From Chengkuizengella sediminis (GTDB lineage: Bacteria > Bacillota > Bacilli > Paenibacillales > KCTC-33759), in the NCBI RefSeq assembly GCF_010078385.1, contig NZ_SIJC01000006.1:62001-126000 (forward strand): DNA of 64,000 nt, in the 5' to 3' direction. The notes under the pieces are model-generated. The model made no database searches. It had not been told where the DNA came from and worked only from the letters and a program-made list of their open reading frames with translations. Position numbers and translations under genes: made by a program. Shown here piece by piece: positions 45,573 to 53,644 of the stretch. Positions within the stretch are counted from its first letter, which is position 1, and each line of letters starts with the position of its first letter.

Positions 45573-45765
45573 ATGTTCAACAATATGGCGCGATTATGGA
45601 ATAACATGAGTAGAAAATGATCAATCTTTTTTATAAAAACCAAGTAGTTAATATTCATTTTAGAATCCATTTTGATCAATCTTTCTTTCAAAATGGATTC
45701 TTTTATTTGCCATAGAATGTGGGTATGTATGAGGTTTTTGATCAAACTTTATTTTAAAACTACAT
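45573..45765 (+). repeat. R1-L element, most complete left part
   Basis: GTTCAACAATATGGCGCGAT, TATGGAATAACATGAGTAG, ATGATCAATCTTTTTTATAA, CCAAGTAGTTAATATT, the hairpin GAATCCATTTTGATCAATC/TTTCAAAATGGATTC, TTTGCCATAGAATGTGGG and TTTTTGATCAAACTTTATTT. The right arm with GGGCCAGATTG is missing. Confidence 0.8.
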
Positions 45766-45779
45766 CTTGTCAGGAGTGG

Positions 45780-46085
45780 GGAGTAAGTAGCCTTGCTCCT
45801 TTCCTAATAAAAAGTGATGACAGAGAGGAACTTTATAATTGAATTTTAATTTTCATACGAATGAAACTATGTTTAATAAATGCCTTGAAATTGTACGTAT
45901 TATGATTCAAGATTTTGCAGCCAATCAGCAATCTACCTCAAATTGCAGATCTGTTGACAAGTATTTTAACTTTGATGGAAGAATTAGAAAAAGAACATGA
46001 ACTTGCTGACTGATACTACTCTTTTGAATGTTTCCTTCTCATAAGATATAATCTTTATATACTACATTTCCATGACTTTTTAAAC
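45780..46085. other. No intact gene
   Basis: A broken frame near 45930-46010 reads PQIADLLTSILTLMEELEKE; it could be the end of a lost small helical protein. Nothing else is supported. Confidence 0.35.
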
Positions 46086-46086
46086 C

Positions 46087-46118
46087 GAAAGCCATCCTTT
46101 CCATCGAGGATGGTTTTC
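46087..46118. terminator. Bidirectional hairpin
   Basis: GAAAGCCATCCT and AGGATGGTTTTC pair with one mismatch. It lies about 60 bases beyond the minus-strand lipoprotein gene. Confidence 0.6.
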
Positions 46119-46179
46119 AGTCGTATTATTCTCCATTCTTCAATTTCTAAAATATTATCATCTTCTTAATGGTACGTTA

Positions 46180-46689
46180 TTATTTTATTGTTGAACGGTG
46201 AAGTATGGTACCTTCATTATAAACAACTTTCTTTTCAAAATAACCATCTTGGTTATGTTTATATTGTAACAAACTTAAGGTTGTTCCCTTTGTTTGAAAG
46301 ATAATTGCATTTTGATTCTGCCCTTCGTTTGCTATATATAGCTCAGCCAATCCTTGAACATGATCGTCAAATAGAGTGTAAAAGTCCCCTTCGTCCTCAA
46401 CAACTAGCTGCCAGACTTGACTGTCATCCCAGAGGTATTGACCTTCATTTTCTGGATCAGGTTTTGGAGCTGGAGATATAGATAACTTAATATGTTCTTT
46501 TTTTTCATCTCCATCAATATCCTCTTCAATATCTTCAACTGTCAAAATGTCTTCATATGTTTTAACTTCGCCTTTCTCGATTATTAATATGTTACTATCT
46601 GTTGAATCTGTTGATATTGTTTCATTGGAACATCCTGTAATTAAAACAAAAAATAAAACTAAAATTGTTACTCTCTTAATATTAATCAC
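46180..46689 (-). CDS. Lipoprotein of unknown function
   Basis: A 169-aa protein with a lipoprotein signal: IKRVTILVLFFVLITGCSNE, lipobox LITGC with Cys 20. The mature part is acidic: TVEDIEEDIDGDEKKEHIKL resembles FG-GAP/VCBS-like calcium-type loops of surface lipoproteins, and later strands read LLQYKHNQDGYFEKKVVY. The start is a GTG that nearly touches GGGAG; an internal ATT start is possible. Divergent from the amidase gene. Confidence 0.7.
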   Translation of the reverse strand: MINIKRVTILVLFFVLITGCSNETISTDSTDSNILIIEKGEVKTYEDILTVEDIEEDIDGDEKKEHIKLSISPAPKPDPENEGQYLWDDSQVWQLVVEDEGDFYTLFDDHVQGLAELYIANEGQNQNAIIFQTKGTTLSLLQYKHNQDGYFEKKVVYNEGTILHRSTIK

Positions 46690-46906
46690 TCCCTAATAAT
46701 AATCTTCTTATTCTATTTTTCTATAGTCACTTCTAAATTAACCTCCTCAATTACATTATTACATATTTATTCCATTTTTCAAGAAAATATATTATATATC
46801 CAAATTTGTCTTATTTTATTTTTTAAGTAAGTAAAAGGAATTTTTTATCTTATATCGAAATACTATATTGCAAACAAAATTCTAATTATAATGGAGGTAA
46901 TTTATC

Positions 46907-48004
46907 ATGCTAAGAATGGCAAAAATAACGCTTTCTTTTTCAGTACTTGCAGTTATAGTATTTGCATTGCTATTATTCCCATCTGACTCTTTCGCTGATA
47001 CTAATTATACCCCTTCTAAGTACAATGGGGTGAAAGTTTACCTTTCTCCAGCAAATCACAGTCCAGACAAATTTGGATGCGATAATTTTTCAGAGAGTGA
47101 TAATGCAAGTGATAATGCTCATGAAGCTGCTAAAGATCTACAAGCTATGGGGTATTCGGTTCGTGTGGGTAGTGGTGGTTATGAAGCTAACTCCAGTAGT
47201 TCAAATTCTTGGGGAGCAGACTATCATATTCCAATTCACTCTAATGCAACATCTTTTGATTGCGAAGGAAGTAACTCTTCAAGAGGTGGGACTTGGATAA
47301 TGTATGATGAAGGTGATTCAATCAGTTATGACTTGGCATCAAAGATCGAAACTGTTATGGATGGTAAAAGTCCAGGAACTAACGATAAGGTTTTAACTGA
47401 TTCTGCTGCTTCAGGATTTAATTATTATGAGTTTTCTGGTACATATGCAATTGATGCCTATATTGAGACGGCCTTCCATACTTATGGCCCTGATAAGGAC
47501 TGGATGTTAAATCATTCGACTGTTGGTTATTATATATCATTAGGAATTCATGATGGTATTGGGGCACCAAATTGTAAATTTGATGCTTGCATAGAGTTGA
47601 CACCTGAAAAAGCTAGTGAATTAAATTTAATGAAAGCAGTAGATCCAATAATTGAAAGAAAAGAAATCGGTTTCAACTATAAAACCTATGGTGGAAAATT
47701 CCGAGAGTTAGAAGAAGACATTGCTAATCTATTTATGAATGAAGATTCAATCTTCTCTTCTATTTCAAAAAGAAGTTTACTAAAAGGTGTTTCTATAGAC
47801 GAAGAAGGAATAGTTATCATAGACTTTAAAAACTTTGATATGCCTGCACCTTCAACTTATCAAATGAGGCAAATTTACGATGAATTGTATTCAACAATTT
47901 TTAATTACCCACAAGCAGAAGAAGTTTATGTGCAATTTGATGGTAGTTTCACTAACTGGTGTGATTGGCTAAAAATCATACAAGAACCAATGACAAGAAA
48001 ATAA
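46907..48004 (+). CDS. Secreted amidase with GerMN-like C-terminal domain
   Basis: A 365-aa protein with a signal peptide (residues 1-30, ALLLFPSDSFA). Residues 38-215 look like an Amidase_3 fold: VYLSPANHSPDKFGC (first His), HIPIHSNATSF (second His) and YIETAFHTYG (catalytic Glu). The C-terminal 120 residues (ISKRSLLKGVSIDEEGIVII, IYDELYSTIFNYPQAEEVYV) resemble the GerMN domain of sporulation/germination proteins. It probably trims peptidoglycan outside the membrane, perhaps during sporulation. GGAGG site and terminator at 48028. Confidence 0.8.
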   Translation: MLRMAKITLSFSVLAVIVFALLLFPSDSFADTNYTPSKYNGVKVYLSPANHSPDKFGCDNFSESDNASDNAHEAAKDLQAMGYSVRVGSGGYEANSSSSNSWGADYHIPIHSNATSFDCEGSNSSRGGTWIMYDEGDSISYDLASKIETVMDGKSPGTNDKVLTDSAASGFNYYEFSGTYAIDAYIETAFHTYGPDKDWMLNHSTVGYYISLGIHDGIGAPNCKFDACIELTPEKASELNLMKAVDPIIERKEIGFNYKTYGGKFRELEEDIANLFMNEDSIFSSISKRSLLKGVSIDEEGIVIIDFKNFDMPAPSTYQMRQIYDELYSTIFNYPQAEEVYVQFDGSFTNWCDWLKIIQEPMTRK

Positions 48005-48027
48005 GGTGAAGATAAAATGATCAGAAT

Positions 48028-48080
48028 AAATGACCTTGGTACAGTACTTATGACAGTACTTTGACTAGGGTCATTTATTC
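48028..48080 (+). terminator. Terminator after the amidase gene
   Basis: AAATGACC and GGTCATTT enclose two AGTACT palindromes; TTATTC follows. Confidence 0.6.
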
Positions 48081-48200
48081 ATAAGTTTTTTAATTTCACT
48101 ATCTTTTTCTTTTAATTATTGCATTAGTTCTGTTATAAATGATTTGAGGTTTGAAATTTTATTTATATCATCAGGATCTTTATTTTCCCTAATACTGATT

Positions 48201-48530
48201 TTATCTATTATTAATAAGCTTCAAATAGTCTTTGTAAACCTTTATTGATTCTTCATGGATTCGAATTTCTGATTCTACTTTTACTCTATCAATAGCATTA
48301 AGCTTTCTCATTTGGTATCTACGACGGCTATATTCATTTCTGCAACCATCACTACAAAATTGACTAAATCGTATTTTCCCTCGCTCTTTCATTGTTTTGA
48401 AGTGTGAGTAATGAACATCATATCCACATCCTGAACATTTTATAGTGTACCACTCATTTTTTCTGACCCCGTATTTTTTATAGGTATTTAACCCTGAATT
48501 TTTCTTCCTCCTCCTTTTCTTCTTACTTGT
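48201..48530 (-). CDS. Zinc-finger protein, start unclear
   Basis: The frame from the ATG at 48392 gives 63 aa (KIRFSQFCSDGCRNEYSRRR). It is open far upstream, reading YTIKCSGCGYDVHYSHFKTM, so the full protein pairs a CxxC with a CxxxC zinc site, as in phage-type zinc fingers. No canonical start lies in frame before 48392, although AGGAGGAGG stands near 48513. It may use an unusual start or be a 5'-truncated remnant. The tail is a basic helix. Confidence 0.45.
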   Translation of the reverse strand, partial: TSKKKRRRKKNSGLNTYKKYGVRKNEWYTIKCSGCGYDVHYSHFKTMKERGKIRFSQFCSDGCRNEYSRRRYQMRKLNAIDRVKVESEIRIHEESIKVYKDYLKLINNR

Positions 48531-48778
48531 TATTCCCTCGTTTGATACTCAATTTCAACAACCACATCCATAACTTCTGGTGATCTGTATTTCTATCATT
48601 TTAAATAAAGGGCGTATTGTCGTAAGTGGCAAGGAAACTTTACCAGCATAAATCTATTCTATTCATTATTTAATATATATAACTTCTGATGGAATATAGT
48701 GGTATAATTAAAATAATACAATAGTTGGCAAGGGCGGTAGGCAGATCCCTCATTTTTAAAAGTTAGGGGGTGATGCCA

Positions 48779-48862
48779 ATGACGGTATATCAAGCTATAT
48801 CATTAATGTTAACCTTCGGGTTATTAATAGTAGCTTTAATATCTGTTAGCAAGAAAAAATAG
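48779..48862 (+). CDS. Holin-like type I toxin (Hol_Tox family)
   Basis: A 27-aa peptide: MTVYQAISLMLTFGLLIVAL then ISVSKKK, with single membrane helix and basic tail, the pattern of putative holin-like toxins. The start is ATG 48779 with AGGGGG eight bases before; an in-frame ATG at 48773 is too close. These toxins act at the cell membrane and are usually silenced by an antisense RNA. The hairpin TAGACCG/CGGTCTA overlaps the stop codon. Confidence 0.75.
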   Translation: MTVYQAISLMLTFGLLIVALISVSKKK

Positions 48863-48937
48863 ACCGCCTTAGCCAAAGGAAACGGTCTATTTTTATAATT
48901 GACTTCTGTCCTACCGCTTAATGCGGCTATTGTATAA

Positions 48938-48972
48938 AAACCGTATGGTGTTAGCGCACCTGCGGTTTCTTT
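48938..48972 (+). terminator. Terminator of the toxin transcript
   Basis: AAACCG-GGTG and CACC-CGGTTT form a two-part stem followed by CTTTATT. A perfect TATAAT on the minus strand at about 48997-49002 could start an antisense RNA across this region. Confidence 0.55.
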
Positions 48973-49003
48973 ATTAGTATATGAATCTGTTAAATATATT
49001 ATA

Positions 49004-49058
49004 CACTTAAAAAGTGAGTAATACCACTTAAAAAGTGAGTTTTATAACTAAAAAAGTT
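49004..49058. promoter_or_regulatory. Three dyad operators spaced exactly 21 bp
   Basis: CACTTAAAAAGTG at 49004, the same at 49025 and AACTAAAAAAGTT at 49046. Each is a short palindrome, and the 21-bp step places all on one face of the helix. They overlap the likely promoter of an antisense RNA to the toxin gene. A repressor-binding array is the simplest reading. Confidence 0.55.
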
Positions 49059-49246
49059 ACTATCTCAAATGAATTAGTAACTTAATCATAGATTGTAATG
49101 GCTTCGAGAAGTTTTTTTAATTTGATTGGTTCGTTAAGTTTTTGCTATTGATGGATCAATTCAGGTAATGTTAGGAAAATAAATTCATTGGAAGTTTAAT
49201 GAAATATAGCTGGCACCCTATTTAGTAAATTTTGATACTTGAATTA

Positions 49247-49295
49247 AGAATATATGTTCGGTATATTGAATATAATAAATAAGAACATATATTCT
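49247..49295 (+). promoter_or_regulatory. LexA-like sites before truncated uvrX
   Basis: AGAATATATGTTCG (49247-49260) and AGAACATATATTCT (49282-49295) each differ slightly from the Bacillus SOS box CGAACRNRYGTTYG and are inverted relative to each other. They precede a gene of a family known to be damage-inducible. Confidence 0.45.
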
Positions 49296-49313
49296 ATCTT
49301 GGGTGTGATTACA

Positions 49314-49484
49314 ATGGATTTAAAGAAAAAAGAACGAGTGATTTTTTTGGTGGATCGTCAATCGTTTTATGCATCAGTTGAAAAGGCAGCATATCCAGAA
49401 TATAAAGATCAACCTCTAGCTGTGGCAGGAGATCCAGCAAAGCGATCAGGTATTATATTAGCAGCTTGTCCAATTGCTAACTGA
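49314..49484 (+). pseudogene. uvrX: Truncated UvrX-type Y-family DNA polymerase
   Basis: The first 56 codons of a UvrX/UV-damage-repair polymerase remain: RVIFLVDRQSFYASVEKAAY and KRSGIILAACPIAN. The frame then stops, eight bases before an R1 copy. The full protein would be about 410 aa, so nearly 90 percent is missing. The catalytic palm acids after the first Asp are lost. The break at R1 suggests that the element's movement, or a deletion ending in it, removed the rest. Confidence 0.85.
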
Positions 49485-49492
49485 TTGACCTC

Positions 49493-49560
49493 ATAATACG
49501 ATCTGGCGCTTTTCTCTAATAGAGAAGCGCCTTTCTTTATGATTTGGGCTATATAATGGT
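49493..49560 (+). repeat. R1 element
   Basis: ATAATACGATCTGGCGC, TTTTCTCTAATAGAGAAGC, GCCTTTCTTTATGATTTG, GGCTATATAATGG. Inner stem GGCGC-TTCTCT/AGAGAA-GCGCC with a TT bulge is perfect; the outer arms are diverged. Confidence 0.85.
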
Positions 49561-49644
49561 ATTTATTCTAGTATAATTTAGGGGTATTGAAATTAAAGGA
49601 CATCATATTTTACATAATAGTAATTTATAAAGGAGGGTAATCAA

Positions 49645-50013
49645 TTGAAGAGATTTTTGTTTGTGACAGTAGGACTGTTTATACTGATGATTGGTTTTTT
49701 AGGACTAAGCTTTGGAAATGCTTTAACTCAAGAAGGCAACCCAATTCCAATACTAATATCAATTGCCAAACTTGAAACTTCTGGTCATGACTTCGAAATG
49801 TTTTCAAGTAACGATAACTCATATAGATATGTTTCAGAGAATAAAAGTAGTGATGTTGTAAAGAAATTTATGAGTGAGAAAGGATGGGTATTTAAAGAAC
49901 AAATGGGATCAGGATTTGTGTTTGAAAAGGACCAAAAAGTAACAACAGTGGGAACAAGATTATTTTCGAAAAACTACTTCTTGTGGGATGTTCCAATTGA
50001 GATCTTCTACTAA
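49645..50013 (+). CDS. Hypothetical secreted or anchored protein
   Basis: A 122-aa protein starting at TTG after AGGAGGG. KRFLFVTVGLFILMIGFLGL is a signal peptide or anchor; the outside domain (HDFEMFSSNDNSYRYVSENK, FMSEKGWVFKEQMGSGFVFE) is a small alpha-beta unit. It resembles short extracytoplasmic proteins of Bacillus accessory regions. Single-gene unit between two R1 copies. Confidence 0.65.
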   Translation: MKRFLFVTVGLFILMIGFLGLSFGNALTQEGNPIPILISIAKLETSGHDFEMFSSNDNSYRYVSENKSSDVVKKFMSEKGWVFKEQMGSGFVFEKDQKVTTVGTRLFSKNYFLWDVPIEIFY

Positions 50014-50045
50014 AAGAGTAACTTCTTTTTTCCTATATGCTAATC

Positions 50046-50095
50046 TTTATCAACAAAATGGGCCATTCTCTAATAGAGAATACAAATCATATTGT
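50046..50095 (+). repeat. R1 short variant
   Basis: TTATCAACAAAATGGGCCAT, TCTCTAATAGAGAATACAA. Inner hairpin kept, right arm lost. Confidence 0.65.
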
Positions 50096-50119
50096 CACAA
50101 TCTAAAAGGAGGTGTAATA

Positions 50120-50772
50120 ATGTCTAATAGAGGTGTTAAAGTAGTAGTCCAAGACCCATATTATCAATGCCCTAATTGGCTCACAAAAGTCAAATATAAA
50201 GAATATATAACACTTGCAAAAAACACTACAAAAACGATGTAGATTTATTTTTAGTTGAGTTGTTTGGATATAATGGCATTCAGGTTGATAATGGACCACA
50301 GCAAGCTTTTAAAGATTTACTTGAAAAGGAGAGCATCGTGATTGCTGGTGGTGTATTTTTTTATGGTGAAAGTAAAGAGGTATTCCCAAGCTGCTGCTCT
50401 GGATTAGAAGGGGGGCGTGAAATTCTTGAAGGTGTTATTACAATGAAAAGTCCTTGGATGGGGCATACACCTTATCCTACTTTTGAGTATGTAGGAGATA
50501 ACGTCCGTGTGTGGTCAGATGATTACATAAGTATTTGGGAAGAAGATCTACCCACAGAAGATATGTATTATATTGAGTTTGAACGTATTGATTTGATTAG
50601 AAAAATAAAGAATCTTGAAACTGATTTAAGAGAGTTTGTCTACTTTCCATTATACAATCGACTCCAAGAAATTGATAAAAACCTAGCAGGAGTTATTGTT
50701 GAAAATTTTTTTTCGTGGTGTGACGTTATAAAAAATGAAAGACATTTACTATCAACATTTTATAATAGCTAA
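50120..50772 (+). pseudogene. Hypothetical gene split by a homopolymer frameshift
   Basis: ATG 50120 after AAAAGGAGGTG reads MSNRGVKVVVQDPYYQCPNW to a stop at 50242. At the A6 run 50218-50223, adding one A joins it to the second frame, which continues KHYKNDVDLFLVELFGYNGI and runs open to 50772. The joined protein is about 217 aa, soluble and acidic, with GVFFYGESKEVFPSCCSGLE in the middle. Not recognised. The run could be a sequencing error, a phase-variable site or a true mutation. Confidence 0.65.
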
Positions 50773-50977
50773 GCGATTACACTATAACTGAAAATGAAGT
50801 CCTAGAACCTTAATGATTGCAGACATTTTAAAAATTGTGTTCTTCTATTTACTCCAAAAAATGAATAAAGGACTTTAAAGTAATCCAAAAAGATTGGATT
50901 AGATGATAGTAAAAATAAATTATAAAAATATAATACTATAGGCTAATCACTGGATGTGTGGAAGTTTTCGAGTTTCA

Positions 50978-51027
50978 TTGTTCAGCAAATCTGGCGCAAA
51001 TCTTGAATAAAGAGGGTGCCTTTTTAA
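50978..51027 (+). repeat. R1 element, diverged
   Basis: ATTGTTCAGCAAATCTGGCG, CAAATCTTGAATAAAGAGGG, TGCCTTTTTAAAG. Confidence 0.6.
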
Positions 51028-51124
51028 AGAAATGAAATATTAATTTTTTTCATTCCAATTAATTGGTGTATACCTGATATAATTATGGGATAGTTAGTAA
51101 ACATTTAAAAAGGGTGTGCTGTAA

Positions 51125-51778
51125 ATGAAAATTCTTATTGGTCAACCTAAAAGAGAGAATAGTTTAGAACAGTTAGAGAATGAAGTTGAAAATAATCCTA
51201 CCGTAGATATAGTATTGTTTCCTGAAGGTTATTTTCATCAGGATAACATGCAGAATGTGTGTAATTTAGCAAAAACTTATAACACTATTATTGTAACTGG
51301 TTATAAAGATGATAACAATAAAGATAGGGTTTCTATTATTAATAGTTTAGGTGAGCTTGTGTTGGAAAGAGCAAAAACACCAGAAGATGAAAAATTATAT
51401 ACTCCATCGAATATTGAAGAGAATGGTGTGAATTTAGGATATTTACTTTGTGTAGAAATATTCAAAGGATTGGAAGGACTAGTCAAACATGATGATATCG
51501 ATATTATCTTTAATCCTATTGGAGTTGGTATGTTTAGTGAAGCACAATTTGAAGAATGGACGAATGAAGCTAGAAAAATTGCCATTGATCAAAGGGCGAT
51601 GATTATTGGAGCTAGCCACGCAGATGGATCATATAGAAATTGTGGATTTTCAATTCCGATATCATACTGTTTTGATAAAAATGGACAAGAAATATTGATT
51701 TCAAAAAACGATGTTCGAACACGTATTTTAGATACTACACGAAAATCTGTTGAGGTTATCGAAAACTCTCTAATATAA
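51125..51778 (+). CDS. Carbon-nitrogen hydrolase (nitrilase superfamily)
   Basis: A 217-aa protein, shorter than the usual 260-300 aa. The Glu-Lys-Cys triad is visible: Glu in IVLFPEGYF near 41, Lys in TPEDEKLYTP near 88 and Cys in LLCVEIFKGLEG near 110. It hydrolyses an amide or nitrile of unknown nature. The start follows AAAAAGGGTG. Single-gene unit between R1 copies. Confidence 0.8.
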   Translation: MKILIGQPKRENSLEQLENEVENNPTVDIVLFPEGYFHQDNMQNVCNLAKTYNTIIVTGYKDDNNKDRVSIINSLGELVLERAKTPEDEKLYTPSNIEENGVNLGYLLCVEIFKGLEGLVKHDDIDIIFNPIGVGMFSEAQFEEWTNEARKIAIDQRAMIIGASHADGSYRNCGFSIPISYCFDKNGQEILISKNDVRTRILDTTRKSVEVIENSLI

Positions 51779-51828
51779 AGAGCAATTTGTAACGTTTATA
51801 CATAAATGACTAATAGAAACTCAAGTTA

Positions 51829-51873
51829 TCTTCAACAATCAGGCGCCATTCTTGAATAACGAAAGCTTTATGG
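51829..51873 (+). repeat. R1 element, diverged
   Basis: ATCTTCAACAATCAGGCGCC, ATTCTTGAATAACGAAAGC, TTTATGG. Confidence 0.6.
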
Positions 51874-51934
51874 TACACTTCTTGAAGAAGTGTGCTTTTT
51901 ACATTTTAAGGTCATATTTATCAAGGACAGAAAA

Positions 51935-52092
51935 TAGTATTAGGCACTCATTGAGCTGTAATGACTCTAATGATGGCACATTATGATAATCGGTACAACG
52001 TAGATTTTTTATAAACACTACCAAACCAGATGTATATAGGATGGAGTTCATTGGTCAGTCATTAGTAGAAGTTAAGAGGTTATGGAGTAGTT
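51935..52092 (+). pseudogene. 3' fragment of a histidine phosphatase gene
   Basis: The DNA matches 60247-60402, the end of the intact phosphatase gene, over about 155 bp: GTATTAGGCACTCATTGAGC versus GTATTAGGTACTCATGGAGC and so on to TTAAGAGGTTATGGAG. The GTHGAVM motif is destroyed by a stop (ACTCATTGA). It is the remnant of a second phosphatase unit between two R1 copies. Confidence 0.85.
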
Positions 52093-52162
52093 AAAGATTG
52101 ATGAGTACAACATTATATTCGTTTATATTTTTGTCGCAACCATCAAGTAGGAGCTCTAGTGA

Positions 52163-52210
52163 TCCTCAACAAAATGGTGCATTTCTCTATTAAGAGATCA
52201 TCTGTATTTA
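52163..52210 (+). repeat. R1 short variant
   Basis: TCCTCAACAAAATGGTGC, ATTTCTCTATTAAGAGATC; no right arm. Confidence 0.6.
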
Positions 52211-52386
52211 TTTTATTTAGTTAATCTTAGATTTTATCAAATAATGACGTTACTGAGATGGCTAACGGACATACAGAAGGCTATAAAAACAAAATTGAGG
52301 CTACCCCACTCCAGTTTATCGAAACTTTTAAATCGTATAGACGTATATTATTTTAAAAATATTAGACAAAAAAGGAGTCGTTATAT

Positions 52387-53235
52387 GTGAGAAAGGTATT
52401 CTTTGGAGTTTTCATTTCAATTCTCTTATTTATTGCATCGTCTATTACTTATGCTGCAGAAATACAAATAAAAGTAGACGGCGTAGATATTGTATCTGAT
52501 GTGAAACCCGAAATTATGAACAATCGTACAATGGTGCCCTTACGTGTTATTAGTGAAAATTTGGGGGCTAATGTTGATTGGTCTAATTCCGAAGTTACTT
52601 TTACAAAAAGTAATATCAAAGTAATATTAAATTTGAACAGCATTACAGAGGAGAAGAACGGTGAAAAGATACTTCTTGAAATAGAACCATACATAAAAAA
52701 TAATCGCATATTCGTTCCACTTCGCTTTATCTCAGAGACGTTTGGATGTGATGTCAATTACAGCAACTTTACAGTAACTATCGATACAAAGCCATTGCAT
52801 ATAGATGGTGTACAAGTAAAAGCATTGCAACACGAATACCATATGACTATGGGCGGAGTAGTACAGCAAATTAATGGGAATGCATATAACGAAGCAATCT
52901 ATAATATTTTTATGGAAAATAAAGGGGATAAAGTCGATGCCCCTGAAAATTATTCATGGATGTATACCATGGACATTCTTGGATCTTATTATAAAGTAGG
53001 ACAATATGATTTTTTGGATCAGGAAGATGATATCCTAAAGAGTTTTGAGATTTATAATTTAGTTGAGTCTTTTCCAAATGAAGATTTAGAGGGATATCCA
53101 GAAATTTTACTTTATGACGTTACTGAAAACCAATGGTATTTATTTAACGATAAGGCAAGGAAATCCATTAATCAGTTAATTGATACCGCCTCAAAGAACG
53201 GTTTTTTGAAGATTATCAGTGATACAGTTGTATAA
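52387..53235 (+). CDS. Secreted stalk-domain (copper amine oxidase N-like) protein
   Basis: A 282-aa protein, GTG start after AAAAGGAG. The signal peptide is residues 1-23 (SILLFIASSITYAA). Residues 25-135 hold two repeats of the stalk domain: IMNNRTMVPLRVISENLGAN and YIKNNRIFVPLRFISETFGC, each an NN-R-VPLR-ISE-G motif typical of PF07833 in wall-associated proteins. The C-terminal 150 residues are unknown. The amidase at 2868 carries a related segment. Likely cell-wall bound. Confidence 0.85.
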   Translation: MRKVFFGVFISILLFIASSITYAAEIQIKVDGVDIVSDVKPEIMNNRTMVPLRVISENLGANVDWSNSEVTFTKSNIKVILNLNSITEEKNGEKILLEIEPYIKNNRIFVPLRFISETFGCDVNYSNFTVTIDTKPLHIDGVQVKALQHEYHMTMGGVVQQINGNAYNEAIYNIFMENKGDKVDAPENYSWMYTMDILGSYYKVGQYDFLDQEDDILKSFEIYNLVESFPNEDLEGYPEILLYDVTENQWYLFNDKARKSINQLIDTASKNGFLKIISDTVV

Positions 53236-53254
53236 TGTATTATAAGCGAAAAAT

Positions 53255-53411
53255 GTTTTTGTTTTCTAGTTTTGGTACAATTTATGTAGGGGTGTAAATT
53301 TGCAAACTCCTCCTTACTCACAACTTCTATGATTTCTTGTTTCTTCTCTTTTGTCAGTTTGTTTTTAGGTTCAGGACGAGATACAATGGGACGTTGATCT
53401 TCTGCATGCAA
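53255..53411 (-). pseudogene. IS3-family transposase fragment
   Basis: The minus strand reads RPIVSRPEPKNKLTKEKKQE then VVSKEEFANLHP, the region between orfA-type helices and the catalytic core in IS3/IS150 OrfB proteins. Only about 50 codons remain and the frame then degenerates. Confidence 0.65.
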
Positions 53412-53494
53412 GCGCTAATCGGCACTGTTACGATTAGCTTCTTGAATCTTTTGTAGGTATTGAGTTGAATTCTGATTATATCGAAATAACAAAG

Positions 53495-53596
53495 AAAAGA
53501 TTGTCAAAAAGATTGATCAAAACTCATGAACTAGAATGTGATTCATGAGTTTTTTTGACTTTCATATTGCATAAATGGGCCAGATTGTTGAAGATC
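53495..53596 (+). repeat. R1-L element, right part
   Basis: AAAAAGATTGATCAAAACTC, hairpin ACTCATGAA/TTCATGAGT with T7, TTTCATATTGCATAAATG, then the right arm GGGCCAGATTGTTGAAGATC. Confidence 0.75.
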
Positions 53597-53644
53597 TTAT
53601 GGTAATATAAAAACATAAATTACAAGATGATAGAGAGATGAAAA

